Shown piece by piece: positions 46,437-55,186 of a stretch of 64,000 nucleotides of DNA. Location of the stretch: positions 43,217 through 107,216 of the forward strand of contig NZ_JANZKU010000018.1 in assembly GCF_025642785.1 (NCBI RefSeq), in the 5' to 3' direction. Below the pieces are notes generated by a model, which was not told the DNA's origin, did not search any database, and worked only from the letters and a program-made list of their open reading frames with translations. The stretch's first letter is position 1, and each line of letters starts with the position of its first letter. The stretch is from Pseudomonas sp. RIT-PI-AD (GTDB taxonomy: Bacteria; Pseudomonadota; Gammaproteobacteria; Pseudomonadales; Pseudomonadaceae). Both the position numbers and the translations under genes were made by a program.

Positions 46437-47403
46437 GGCGAGACCGTCCGACCAGCAGGAAATAGGCCGCCACCGCCAGCCAGAGCGCGGCTCCCACGGC
46501 GTATTTGATGTGCGGGCCGATGAAGGTCATGGACGACCAGTAGGCCTCGATGAAGGCCGCGATCAGCAGCATCAGGATCACCCCGGACACCAGCTTGACG
46601 CTTTCCGCCGCCGCCCGGCGCAGGGCCTCGCCGCGCGGCAGGCGCCCGGGCGCCAGCAACGCGCCGCCGAGGCGCAGGCCGGCGGCGCCGGCGAAGGTGA
46701 TCGCGGTGAGTTCGAAGGCACCGTGGCCGACGACGAAGGACCAGAAGGTTTCGCTGTAGCCGACCTGGGTCAGGTGGCCGGCGACCGCGCCGATGGTGAG
46801 GCCGTTGAACAGCAGAAAGAACAGGCTGCCGAGGCCGAAGACCAGGCCACCGGCGAAGGTCTGAAAGGCGATACCGATGTTGTTCATGATGTAGTGGCCG
46901 AACATCATCCAGTCGTCGCCGGAGTCGCGTTCGCTCATCGGCCCGATGCGCCGGGCGTCCGGGTCGTACATCGATTCCATGGAAGCCACCTGGTCGGGCG
47001 GCAGCACACTGTAGACCAGGTCGGGAAAGGCATAGACCAACCCGCCCATGAGCACCAGGCTGCCGTAGAACAGCAGGCTCGCGCAGGCGACGCTGCGCCA
47101 GTGGGCGCGCACCAGCCGTGGAAAGCCGCCGAGGAGAAAGCCCAGCAGGCTGGCGCCCAGGTGGCTGCGGTGGCGGTAGAACTGCTGGTGCGCGCGCAGC
47201 GCCAGGCGTTGCAGGTGATCGACCAGGTGGCTGCTGTAGCCGCGCGCCTCGGCGAGGGCCAGTTGCTGGCAGAGCTGGCGGTAGTCCGCGGCGAACCGCG
47301 CGCAGTCCTGCGCCTCGACCTTGCCGCGCTCCAGGGCTTCCAGGCGGGTTGCGAAGGTCTTCCAGGCGGCCTGGTGGCGGGCTTCGAACAGGCTTTGCTT
47401 CAT
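46423..47403 (-). CDS. Stage II sporulation protein M-like membrane protein
   Basis: A 326-residue protein with a charged cytoplasmic N-terminus (about 1-105) and five or so helices carrying the SpoIIM core (IMNNIGIAFQTFAGGLVFGL and GHGAFELTAITFAGAAGLRLG). In non-sporulating bacteria it is a standing member of MoxR-DUF58-RDD clusters. The overlap of four bases with the RDD gene and of 14 with the DUF4129 gene indicates one transcript. Confidence 0.86.
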   Translation of the reverse strand: MKQSLFEARHQAAWKTFATRLEALERGKVEAQDCARFAADYRQLCQQLALAEARGYSSHLVDHLQRLALRAHQQFYRHRSHLGASLLGFLLGGFPRLVRAHWRSVACASLLFYGSLVLMGGLVYAFPDLVYSVLPPDQVASMESMYDPDARRIGPMSERDSGDDWMMFGHYIMNNIGIAFQTFAGGLVFGLGSLFFLLFNGLTIGAVAGHLTQVGYSETFWSFVVGHGAFELTAITFAGAAGLRLGGALLAPGRLPRGEALRRAAAESVKLVSGVILMLLIAAFIEAYWSSMTFIGPHIKYAVGAALWLAVAAYFLLVGRSRHAPD

Positions 47404-48137
47404 GGTTGCCCCAGCAGGCCGCGGGCGATGCCGTTGAGCTGCGCCTCGGCCTGTTCCGTCGCGACGCCCAGGGGCTCGGCGAGTATGGCGGCCACCTCGG
47501 CGCGGCGTGCCGCCGACAACGTGCCCTGGCGTTCGGCGAAACCGAGGATCGCGCGTTGCTCGTCGAGGCTCAGGGCGAAGGGCGCGCGCAGCGGCTGCGC
47601 TTCCGGCAAAGGCGGACGGACCGCGGGTTTATCTTCCCGGTACACCACCAGGGTGCCGGCGGCCAGGTCGCCGAGGCGCTTGAAGGCGGGGTGCCAGAGG
47701 CTGCTGAGAATGCCGAAGGTATAGCCGAACGGCAGCATGTCGATGCAGCGCAACAGGTTGCGCACCAGCGAGGCCGACCAGCCCACCGGGGTGCCGTCGT
47801 CGTGCACCACCTTGAGGCCGAGCAACTGCTTGCCGGGCGAGCGACCCTGATTGAGCACTTCGAACGCCACCATGTACCACCAGGTCAGCAGGAACGTCAG
47901 GATCAGCCCCAGGCCCATGCCGAAGCGGCCGAGCCAGATCAGCAGGAGGAACATCACCAGCATGATCAGGCCGCGGATGGCCAGGTCGACGCCATAGGCC
48001 AGGCAGCGGGGCAGCAGGCTGGCGGGGCGCAGGAGCAGGTCGATGCCTTCCGGGGTTTCCACCTGGTAGCGGGTGTCCAGGAGGCCGGCGCGCGGAACGG
48101 ACGGCGCGGAACGGGCGGGCGAGGGGCTAGGAGGCAT
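47400..48137 (-). CDS. RDD-family membrane protein
   Basis: A 245-residue protein. The RDD domain spans about residues 35-165 with LPRCLAYGVDLAIRGLIM, NQGRSPGKQLLGLKVVHDDG and RLGDLAAGTLVVYR, the standard Arg-Asp-Asp pattern (here partly substituted). The C-terminal 75 residues are soluble and helical. First gene of the six-gene MoxR operon; the promoter should lie upstream of 48137. Confidence 0.87.
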   Translation of the reverse strand: MPPSPSPARSAPSVPRAGLLDTRYQVETPEGIDLLLRPASLLPRCLAYGVDLAIRGLIMLVMFLLLIWLGRFGMGLGLILTFLLTWWYMVAFEVLNQGRSPGKQLLGLKVVHDDGTPVGWSASLVRNLLRCIDMLPFGYTFGILSSLWHPAFKRLGDLAAGTLVVYREDKPAVRPPLPEAQPLRAPFALSLDEQRAILGFAERQGTLSAARRAEVAAILAEPLGVATEQAEAQLNGIARGLLGQP

Positions 48138-48218
48138 CGGCGGACTGTATGAAGGAAAGCCCGATGCTAGCGAGCACCGGGCGGAGTAGCAACCGGGCCG
48201 CGGCGGCCCGGTGCGCGG

Positions 48219-49022
48219 TCAGCGGGGCGCCGGCAGCACGCCGAAGACGGTGCGATAGAGCACGCCCAGGGCGATGGTGGTGAGTGGCAGGGTCCAGATT
48301 AGGCCGATCCCCAGCGGAAGGCTGCTGAGGGACATCAGCAGCGTCAGGACCAGGAGCAGGCCAAACACCTTGAACCAATGCTGGCCGATGGCTTTGCGCG
48401 AGGCTTCCATGGCTTGCCAGGGGCTCAGGCCGCGTTCCACCACCAGCGGAATGGCCAGGATGTAGGCGATGCTCAAATAAAGGCCGGGAATCACGAAGAG
48501 CATGTAGCCGATGCTGCTCAGCAGCGTCACCAGCAAGGCGGTGACGATCACCGGTACGCTGCGGCGGAAATGGCTGAAGATTTCGTTGAAGCTCACCGGC
48601 TGGTCCGCGGCGCGGCGGATGCCGACCATGAAGATGCCGGCGAAGAACGGGTAGCAGAGCGCCATGCCCAGGGTCATCATCAGCATGAAGCCGAAGCCCA
48701 TCGCCACCACGCCCATGCCGAGGCCTGCGCCTTGGGTCAGCGCCTGCATCGCCGCCAGCCCGGCCACGCCGGTGAAGACCAGCACGGTGGACAGCAGGTT
48801 CATCAGGATGAACGCCACCACGTACATGACGATGAAACCGCCGAAGATGATGCCCTTGGTGCCCTTGACGCGTCGCCAGGATTCGCCGATCAGCGCGCCG
48901 ATGCGGAAGTCGTAACCGCGGCTCAGGGCCTCCTCGATGGTCGGGACCTGGCTGGGGCTCGGCAGATCCTGAAGCTCGCTGGACGGAACGGAGTAGGGGT
49001 TTTGCGCAAGGGTCTCGTTCAT
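48219..49022 (-). CDS. BPSS1780-type membrane protein
   Basis: A 267-residue inner-membrane protein with a soluble N-terminus (NPYSVPSSELQDLPS) and about five long helices rich in Gly/Met. It fits the BPSS1780/DUF975-like group of unknown function. It sits just upstream of the MoxR operon on the same strand (81-base gap) and may be transcribed with it. Divergent from sbcB. Confidence 0.75.
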   Translation of the reverse strand: MNETLAQNPYSVPSSELQDLPSPSQVPTIEEALSRGYDFRIGALIGESWRRVKGTKGIIFGGFIVMYVVAFILMNLLSTVLVFTGVAGLAAMQALTQGAGLGMGVVAMGFGFMLMMTLGMALCYPFFAGIFMVGIRRAADQPVSFNEIFSHFRRSVPVIVTALLVTLLSSIGYMLFVIPGLYLSIAYILAIPLVVERGLSPWQAMEASRKAIGQHWFKVFGLLLVLTLLMSLSSLPLGIGLIWTLPLTTIALGVLYRTVFGVLPAPR

Positions 49023-49178
49023 GCTCGCTTCCTTGTCCGGAAAGTGGAAAAGCGGCCATGCTATGGACACCCGGCAGGCACGGCAAGGTGCCACCACGCC
49101 TCGAAGTCCGACACTGTGCGGACCATCAAACTTTCGGCGCCCGCTTGCGCCGTCGACGACTTTCTTTAAGGATCGTGC

Positions 49179-50609
49179 GTGACTTCCAGCATCTTCTGGT
49201 ACGACTACGAAACCACCGGTATCGACCCTCGCCGCGACCGCCCGCTGCAGGTGGCCGGTATCCGCACCGACGAAGCGCTCAACCCGATCGGCGAACCGCT
49301 GAACCTGTATTGCCGTCTGTCCGAGGATATCCTGCCGCACCCGGCGGCCTGCCTGATCACCGGCATCCGACCCGCCACCCTGCGCGAGAAAGGCCTCGAC
49401 GAAGCGGAGTTCGTCGCCCGCATCCATGCCGAACTGGCTCTTCCGGGCACCTGCGGCGCCGGCTACAACAGCCTGCGTTTCGACGACGAAGTGACGCGTC
49501 ACGCGCTCTACCGCAACTTCCATGATCCTTATGGGCGCGAATGGCAGGGCGGCAACAGCCGCTGGGACCTGATCGACCTAGTGCGCACCGCCTATGCGTT
49601 GCGCCCGGAAGGGATCGTCTGGCCCGAAGAGGAGGGCCGGGTCACCCTGCGGCTCGACCGCCTGACCGCGGCCAATGGCATCGAACACACCCATGCCCAC
49701 GATGCCCTGTCCGATGTGCGCGCCACCATCGCCCTGGCGCGGCTGATCCGCGAGCGCCAGCCGAAGCTCTACGAGTTTCTCTATCGCCTGCGCCTCAAGT
49801 CGAGCGTCCAGGAACAGATCCAGTTGTTGCAGCCCCTGGTACACGTTTCCGGGCGCTTCGCGGCGGAGCGGGGGTTCCTTTCCGTGGCCTTGCCGCTGGC
49901 CTGGCATCCACGTAACCGCAATGCCCTGGTGGTGCTGGACCTTGCCGCGGCGCCGGAGGCTTTCCTGGAGCCCGATGCGCAGACCCTGCGGCGATTGCTC
50001 TACGTGCGCCGTGCCGATTTGGCCGAGGGGGAGTTGCCGGTACCCCTGAAGCTCCTGCACATCAATCGTTGCCCGGTGGTGGCACCGCTCAAGGTCATCC
50101 GCGAGGAAGATCGCCAACGCTTGAATCTGGATATGCCGTTACTTCTGGAACGTGCGTCCCGGGTCCGTGCCGAGCGAGCCCATTGGCACGACAAACTTCA
50201 GGTCATCTATGGGCCGGACGAGTTTTCCGCCAACCAGGACCCGGAGCAGCAACTATATGAAGGCTTTTTCGGTGATCGGGATAGGCGTTTATGCGAAAGA
50301 GTGCGCCAGGCGGAGCCCCTGCAGTTGGCCAATGAAAGCTGGCCGTTCGACGATCCCCGTCTCCCCGAATTGCTTTTCCGTTATCGGGCGAGAAACTTTC
50401 CCGGAACTTTGAGCGAACGGGATGCGGCACGCTGGCGGTCGTTCTGCCGGGATCGCTTGAGTGCGACCGAATGGGGGGCGCCGAATACCCTGGCGGACTT
50501 TACCCGCGAGCTGGAGATTCGCCTGGGCGATGCGGACGATGCCGGAAAGTTGGTGCTGTTGGCGTGGCGGGAATACGCGGAGCATTTGCGTATGCGCCAT
50601 GGGTTATAG
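49179..50609 (+). CDS. sbcB: Exodeoxyribonuclease I
   Basis: A 476-residue DEDDh 3'-5' single-strand DNA exonuclease. The Asp-x-Glu motif is in FWYDYETTGIDP, the second motif in GYNSLRFDDEVTR, and the third in HTHAHDALSDVRATI. SH3-like and C-terminal helical domains are present. The start is GTG, preceded by TAAGGA. It removes single strands during mismatch repair and recombination, and its loss suppresses recBC defects as sbcC/D loss does. Both systems are in this window, about 43 kb apart. Confidence 0.95.
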   Translation: MTSSIFWYDYETTGIDPRRDRPLQVAGIRTDEALNPIGEPLNLYCRLSEDILPHPAACLITGIRPATLREKGLDEAEFVARIHAELALPGTCGAGYNSLRFDDEVTRHALYRNFHDPYGREWQGGNSRWDLIDLVRTAYALRPEGIVWPEEEGRVTLRLDRLTAANGIEHTHAHDALSDVRATIALARLIRERQPKLYEFLYRLRLKSSVQEQIQLLQPLVHVSGRFAAERGFLSVALPLAWHPRNRNALVVLDLAAAPEAFLEPDAQTLRRLLYVRRADLAEGELPVPLKLLHINRCPVVAPLKVIREEDRQRLNLDMPLLLERASRVRAERAHWHDKLQVIYGPDEFSANQDPEQQLYEGFFGDRDRRLCERVRQAEPLQLANESWPFDDPRLPELLFRYRARNFPGTLSERDAARWRSFCRDRLSATEWGAPNTLADFTRELEIRLGDADDAGKLVLLAWREYAEHLRMRHGL

Positions 50610-50718
50610 GGCGTGCGCGGAAGATTCGGAATCGCGCCCGCAGATGCGCGAATACCATTAACGCCACATTCGTTCTGAAACGGGCTTCGCGGATTTTCAC
50701 AAATGCGTACGGCAATAA

Positions 50719-50744
50719 AAAACGCCAGCTAATGCTGGCGTTTT
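50719..50744. terminator. Bidirectional terminator between sbcB and mvaT
   Basis: AAAACGCCAGC (50719-50729), loop TAAT, GCTGGCGTTTT (50734-50744): an 11-base perfect stem with T-runs on both strands. It lies 15 bases past the mvaT stop and is the probable mvaT terminator. Confidence 0.93.
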
Positions 50745-50759
50745 ACTGAAACGGAACGC

Positions 50760-51140
50760 TTAGCCCAGCAGCGTGGCCCAGCCTTCAACGTCGTCACCGC
50801 CCCACTTGGCCTTCCATTCTTTCAAGGTCTTGTGGTTGCCACCTTTGGTTTCGATGACTTCGCCGGTGTGCGGGTTCTTGTATTGCTTGACCTTGCGCGC
50901 ACGTTTGCTGACGGTGGCGGTGGTCTTGGTATTGCGCGGCGCCTTGGAAGACTTGGCTTCCGGATCGAGCAGGGCAACGATATCGCGAAGGGATTTCTGA
51001 TATTCGCCCATCAGGGTGCGCAATTTACCTTCGAATTCGAGTTCTTTCTTGAGTTTCTCGTCTTGGGACAGGGCCTTCAGACGCTCTTGCAGTTCTTTGA
51101 TCTGCTCTTCGGTAGTGCGGTATTCATTAATCAGCGACAT
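50760..51140 (-). CDS. mvaT: H-NS-like silencer MvaT
   Basis: A 126-residue nucleoid protein that binds AT-rich DNA and silences foreign genes. The N-terminal coiled coil (EYRTTEEQIKELQERLKALS) mediates oligomerisation. After a basic linker, the DNA-binding domain contains KQYKNPHTGEVIETKGGNHK, with the KGGN minor-groove loop. It has the lower GC and lysine-rich composition usual for this gene. It could silence the AT-rich toxin island at 7.1-8.2 kb, which is inference. Confidence 0.96.
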   Translation of the reverse strand: MSLINEYRTTEEQIKELQERLKALSQDEKLKKELEFEGKLRTLMGEYQKSLRDIVALLDPEAKSSKAPRNTKTTATVSKRARKVKQYKNPHTGEVIETKGGNHKTLKEWKAKWGGDDVEGWATLLG

Positions 51141-51438
51141 GACGGCTTACCTTATGACTCGAGGAGGAACGTTGCTCGTGTCGGCAATAATAGTCAGGCG
51201 TTTTAACCAAGTAAATATGTGGGAAAAGTTTTGTGTGAATTAATCAATTCGATGTATGCATCGGACGCCCACTTTTCCCCGCCCGATTTCGCCCGGCGCA
51301 CTTTGCGTTCGTGGGAAAACCGCGGAAAGAAGGGGGGGAACGAACGACTTGATAGCCGCCCCGGAGCCCTACGGATTACTGAAGTTTTTTTCCGTGCTCG
51401 CTAGAATGGCGCCTTTCGCGAAGTTCTGGAGTTTCCCC

Positions 51439-52290
51439 ATGCGTACTTTTCGGCTGGTGATCGCCTGCCCCGACCGGGTCGGTATCGTCGCCAAGGTCAG
51501 TAATTTTCTGGCCACCTATAACGGCTGGATCACCGAAGCCAGTCACCATTCGGATACCCAGAGCGGCTGGTTCTTCATGCGCCATGAAATACGCGCGGAT
51601 TCCCTGCCGTTCGAACTGGACGACTTCCGCCAGGCGTTCGCGCCCATCGCCCGCGAGTTCTCCATGGAGTGGCGGGTCACCGACTCGGCGGTGAAGAAGC
51701 GTGTGGTATTGATGGCCAGTCGCGAGTCCCATTGCCTCGCCGACCTGCTGCACCGCTGGCAGAGCGACGAACTGGACTGCGAGATTCCCTGCGTGATCGC
51801 CAACCACGACGTCCTGCGCAGCATGGTCGAGTGGCACGGCATTCCTTATTTCCATGTGCCGGTCGATCCCCGGGACAAGCAACCGGCCTTCGACCAGGTT
51901 TCCCGGCTGGTGGAGGAGCACCGGGCCGACGTGGTGGTGCTGGCGCGCTACATGCAGATCCTGCCGCCCGAGCTATGCCGCCGCTATGCCCATCGGGTGA
52001 TCAACATCCACCATAGCTTCCTGCCGTCCTTCATCGGCGCTAAGCCCTATCACCAGGCATCGCTGCGCGGCGTCAAGCTGATCGGCGCGACCTGCCACTA
52101 CGTGACCGAGGAACTGGACGCCGGTCCGATCATCGAGCAGGACGTGGTGCGGGTGACCCATCGCGACAGTGTCGAGGACATGGTGCGCCTGGGCAAGGAT
52201 GTGGAAAAGATGGCGCTGGCGCGGGGCCTGCGCTATCACTTGGAAGACCGGGTGCTGGTGCACGACAACAAGACCGTGGTCTTCGACTGA
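51439..52290 (+). CDS. purU: Formyltetrahydrofolate deformylase
   Basis: A 283-residue enzyme releasing formate from 10-formyl-THF to balance one-carbon pools and feed purine synthesis. The N-terminal ACT domain (RLVIACPDRVGIVAKVSNFL) senses metabolites. The catalytic domain has NIHHSFLPSFIGAKPYHQA (Asn-His) and EELDAGPIIEQD (Asp). Chosen ATG gives the conserved MRTFRLVIACPDRVG. Downstream of mvaT and divergent from it, as in PAO1. Confidence 0.95.
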   Translation: MRTFRLVIACPDRVGIVAKVSNFLATYNGWITEASHHSDTQSGWFFMRHEIRADSLPFELDDFRQAFAPIAREFSMEWRVTDSAVKKRVVLMASRESHCLADLLHRWQSDELDCEIPCVIANHDVLRSMVEWHGIPYFHVPVDPRDKQPAFDQVSRLVEEHRADVVVLARYMQILPPELCRRYAHRVINIHHSFLPSFIGAKPYHQASLRGVKLIGATCHYVTEELDAGPIIEQDVVRVTHRDSVEDMVRLGKDVEKMALARGLRYHLEDRVLVHDNKTVVFD

Positions 52291-52371
52291 CGCATCCGGC
52301 CCCTTTCGCCTCGCGTGTTCCACGCTCCATCGCCGTCTGGCACCATGGCCAGGCGGGCGTTCGGAGGGCCC

Positions 52372-52587
52372 ATGAAAGACCCGCAGCAACCCGGCACGTC
52401 CACTCCGCCCACAGTGATCGGCGAGGGCTGCGTCAGCCGGTACGACCTGGACGAGATGGACGAGAGCTACGGCACCGAATTCCCCGAGGCCCGTCGCTTG
52501 TGGGATGCCCTGCATCCCGCGGACGACGGGAAAAAAGGTGCCCCCGAGGAGAAACCCAACCCGCCGTCGGCGGCTCCCATCGATTGA
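52372..52587 (+). CDS. Small hypothetical protein
   Basis: A 71-residue acidic, proline-rich protein (KDPQQPGTSTPPTVIGEGCV then RYDLDEMDESYGTEFPEARR). ATG 52372 is preceded by CGGAGGG. It sits 81 bases after purU on the same strand and ends one base before the convergent HopJ-family stop. No known domain; coding sense is supported only by the ribosome site and composition. Confidence 0.6.
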   Translation: MKDPQQPGTSTPPTVIGEGCVSRYDLDEMDESYGTEFPEARRLWDALHPADDGKKGAPEEKPNPPSAAPID

Positions 52588-52588
52588 T

Positions 52589-52927
52589 TCAGCGCCTGCT
52601 CAGCGGCGCCTGCTCGAAGCGCAGACCGGCCAGCCCATGGGCCATCAGGGCGCGGATATTGGCGTGGTCGCCGCCCCGGGGATCCTTCAGCACCTGGCGA
52701 TAGTGCTCGCCGAACGCCAGCAGGGCTTCTTCCAGCTCGAAGCCTTCCAGCAACGCCAGGCCCAGCACCTTGCAGGAGCCTTCGTTCTGGCCGGCCGGGT
52801 TGTCCACCTCGCCATTGCGGAAGGCGCTGGGCCGGTACCGATAGTGTTCGGCGATGAACGCCAGGGTATCGGCGAACAGCGGCTCGGCGCCGCGCAGCGA
52901 CTGGCGAAAGGTCGACAACGCGCTCAT
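52589..52927 (-). CDS. HopJ-family protein
   Basis: A 112-residue protein of the HopJ family: IAEHYRYRPSAFRNGEVDNP and NEGSCKVLGLALLEGFELEEAL are the signature. The family was named after a suspected type III effector but is widespread in non-pathogens and probably has a cytoplasmic role. Its start overlaps the DUF1244 stop (ATGA), so the two are coupled. Confidence 0.87.
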   Translation of the reverse strand: MSALSTFRQSLRGAEPLFADTLAFIAEHYRYRPSAFRNGEVDNPAGQNEGSCKVLGLALLEGFELEEALLAFGEHYRQVLKDPRGGDHANIRALMAHGLAGLRFEQAPLSRR

Positions 52928-53217
52928 GGATGCTTGCCCTGCTCGAAGGCGGCTTGCTGCTCGGGCGTCGCCTCGGCCTGGTGGCGTGCCTTCCATTCCG
53001 CGTAGGGCATGCCGTAGACGATCTCCCGCGCCTGCTCCATATCCAGCGCCAGGCCCTGCTCGTCGGCCGCCGCCTTGTACCATTTCGACAGGCAGTTGCG
53101 GCAGAAGCCGGCGAGGTTCATCAAGTCGATGTTCTGCACGTCGGTGCGTTCGCGCAGGTGCTGCACCAGACGGCGGAAGGCCGCGGCTTCGAGCTCCAGG
53201 CGTTGTTGTTCGGTCAT
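52924..53217 (-). CDS. DUF1244 family protein
   Basis: A 97-residue protein of the DUF1244 family, with FRRLVQHLRERTDVQNIDLM and the signature GFCRNCLSKWYKAAADEQG, whose Cys-x2-Cys could bind metal. It is coupled to the HopJ-family gene. Function unknown. The gap of 74 bases to folX suggests it may share the folate transcript. Confidence 0.87.
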   Translation of the reverse strand: MTEQQRLELEAAAFRRLVQHLRERTDVQNIDLMNLAGFCRNCLSKWYKAAADEQGLALDMEQAREIVYGMPYAEWKARHQAEATPEQQAAFEQGKHP

Positions 53218-53291
53218 GGCGAGTCCTCGGAAGAAAGGAACGGATGGTCGCGCCCACCGCGGCGGCGACAGGCGCCGCCGGAGCGGGGAAG

Positions 53292-53663
53292 TCAGCGGTG
53301 GCCGGCGAGGGTGATGGAGACGGATTCGGCGAAGCGCAGCGCGTGCGGCTTGTCCACTTCCACCTGGGCGTAGCGGACGCTGGGGTTCTGCATGATCAGG
53401 TCGAGGATTTCCTGGGTCAGCCGCTCCAGCAAGGCGAAGCGGTTTTCCTCCACGTGCCGGATGATCGCCTTGGTGATGGTGCGGTAGTTCAAGGCATGGC
53501 CGATATCGTTGTCGCGCACGGCATCCTCGGCCGGGTAGAGGATCGTCAGGTTGATCAGCACGTCCTGCTTGTTGAGGATTTCCTCTTCCTTGATGCCGAT
53601 GAAGGTGCGCAGGCGCAGGTCCTTGACGCGGATACGCGCCATGCCCGGTTCGAGTCGCGGCAT
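53292..53663 (-). CDS. folX: Dihydroneopterin triphosphate 2'-epimerase
   Basis: A 123-residue FolB/FolX-fold enzyme, epimerising dihydroneopterin triphosphate to the monapterin form. [18 protein letters not shown] is the start of the fold and [16 protein letters not shown] the C-terminal part. It is FolX and not FolB because it follows folE and precedes folM in the tetrahydromonapterin cluster, as with PA3439. ATG at 53663 overlaps the folE stop by one base (TGATG). Confidence 0.9.
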   Translation of the reverse strand: MPRLEPGMARIRVKDLRLRTFIGIKEEEILNKQDVLINLTILYPAEDAVRDNDIGHALNYRTITKAIIRHVEENRFALLERLTQEILDLIMQNPSVRYAQVEVDKPHALRFAESVSITLAGHR

Positions 53664-54223
53664 CACTTGCTCCTGTTGATCAGTTGCAGGAACTCCTGGC
53701 GGGTGGTGCTCGACTCGCGGAACACCCCGAGCATCACCGAGGTGACCATCTGCGAGTTCTGCTTCTCCACGCCGCGCATCATCATGCACATGTGCTGCGC
53801 CTCGATCACCACCGCGACGCCGGCGGCCTGGGTCACGCTGGCCACGGCTTCGGCGATCTGCCGGGTGAGGTTCTCCTGGATCTGCAGGCGGCGCGCGTAC
53901 ATGTCGACGATCCGCGCCACCTTCGACAGGCCGAGCACCCGCCCGGTGGGCATGTAGGCGACATGCGCCTTGCCGATGAAGGGCAGCAAGTGGTGTTCGC
54001 AGAGCGAGTACAGCTCGATGTCCTTGACGATCACCATTTCGTCGTTGTCGGAAGCGAACAGCGCGCCGTTCACCACCTCTTCCAGGCTTTTCCCATAGCC
54101 GTTGCACAGGTACTGCATCGCCTTGGCGGCCCGCTTGGGCGTGTCCAGCAGGCCTTCGCGCTGCGGGTCCTCGCCGAGGCCGAGAAGGATTTCGCGATAG
54201 TGTTCGGGCAGTTCTGGGTTCAT
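53663..54223 (-). CDS. folE: GTP cyclohydrolase I
   Basis: A 186-residue FolE, making dihydroneopterin triphosphate from GTP. Zinc ligands are in [11 protein letters not shown] and [40 protein letters not shown] is complete. It corresponds to folE1 (PA3438). It supplies the pterin for folX and folM, whose product tetrahydromonapterin is the cofactor of phenylalanine hydroxylase in Pseudomonas. Confidence 0.95.
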   Translation of the reverse strand: MNPELPEHYREILLGLGEDPQREGLLDTPKRAAKAMQYLCNGYGKSLEEVVNGALFASDNDEMVIVKDIELYSLCEHHLLPFIGKAHVAYMPTGRVLGLSKVARIVDMYARRLQIQENLTRQIAEAVASVTQAAGVAVVIEAQHMCMMMRGVEKQNSQMVTSVMLGVFRESSTTRQEFLQLINRSK

Positions 54224-54245
54224 CGAAGAGTCCTCGCGGCCGCCC

Positions 54246-54956
54246 TCACTTGAGGTGACGACCGCCATTCACAGTAAGAGTGGTGCCGGTGACGTAGGGA
54301 TTGTCCAGCAGATAGCGCAGGCTTTGGTAGATCACCTGCGCTCCCGGTTCGAAACCCAGGGCGGATTTGGCCAGGGTCTTCTCGCGGTAGGTGGCGTCGT
54401 CGTCCGGGTTGAACAGGATCAGGGCCGGCGCGATGCCGTTGACTTTGATGCGCGGCGCGTAACGCGCGGCGAAAGACAGGGTCAGGCTGTCCAGGCCGGC
54501 TTTGCTGGCGCAGTAGGCGATATGCCGGGCGCTGCCTTTGCGCGCCACGTCGTCGCCGATGTGCACGATGTCCGCGGGTTGCGAAGCGCGGAGCAGGTCG
54601 GCGCAGTGCAGGTTGATCAGGTAGGGCGCGAGCATGTGCACGCCGACCATGCGCTGGAAGTCCTCGGCTTCGTGGCCGCTGCGCTCGGCGCGCCATTCGG
54701 AGGCGTTGTGCACGATGGCGCGCAACCGTCCGGTGTGGGCTTTGACGGCCTCGATGAACGCCAGGATGCCGCGTTCGTCCGCCAGCTCAGCCTTCAGCGT
54801 GAGGGCGCCGCGCTCGCGCAGGCGCGCCAGCTCCGGATTGTCCCGGCGATAACTGAGGATCAACGGGTGACCGTCGTCCAGCAGTCGTTCGGCGCAATGC
54901 AGGCCGATACGCCGGCCTGCGCCGGTGATCAGGATGGGAGCCAGGGCGGCGTTCAT
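54246..54956 (-). CDS. folM: Dihydromonapterin reductase FolM
   Basis: A 236-residue short-chain dehydrogenase. [17 protein letters not shown] is the NADPH site, with paired Arg replacing the usual GxG neighbour. [13 protein letters not shown] gives the Tyr/Lys catalytic pair, and VNGIAPALI is also typical. It reduces dihydromonapterin to the tetrahydro form. First gene of the folM-folE-folX transcript and divergent from a MerR regulator. Confidence 0.9.
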   Translation of the reverse strand: MNAALAPILITGAGRRIGLHCAERLLDDGHPLILSYRRDNPELARLRERGALTLKAELADERGILAFIEAVKAHTGRLRAIVHNASEWRAERSGHEAEDFQRMVGVHMLAPYLINLHCADLLRASQPADIVHIGDDVARKGSARHIAYCASKAGLDSLTLSFAARYAPRIKVNGIAPALILFNPDDDATYREKTLAKSALGFEPGAQVIYQSLRYLLDNPYVTGTTLTVNGGRHLK

Positions 54957-55186
54957 GAGGTCTCGTCGGAACCGAGTGTACGGGTGAGCCGGGGGACGTT
55001 ATCGCAGCGTCGGGCTTTGTACAACCACGCGAAACATGGGGTTAGGGTGGGGATAGGGGCGCAACCCGGGCCCCGGGGCTTCGCGAAACCCGCCACCGGA
55101 GCGATCCCGCCGGGGTTCGTCGGCGTCGGCGACGGGCCTGGCGGCCGGATTCCGGGTCTGGGTTACACTGCCGGCCTCGCCAACCG

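Noticed and set aside
52589..52927. Type III secreted effector (HopJ)
   Set aside because: The family name is historical. The gene has chromosomal housekeeping context, no hrp box and no secretion chaperone.
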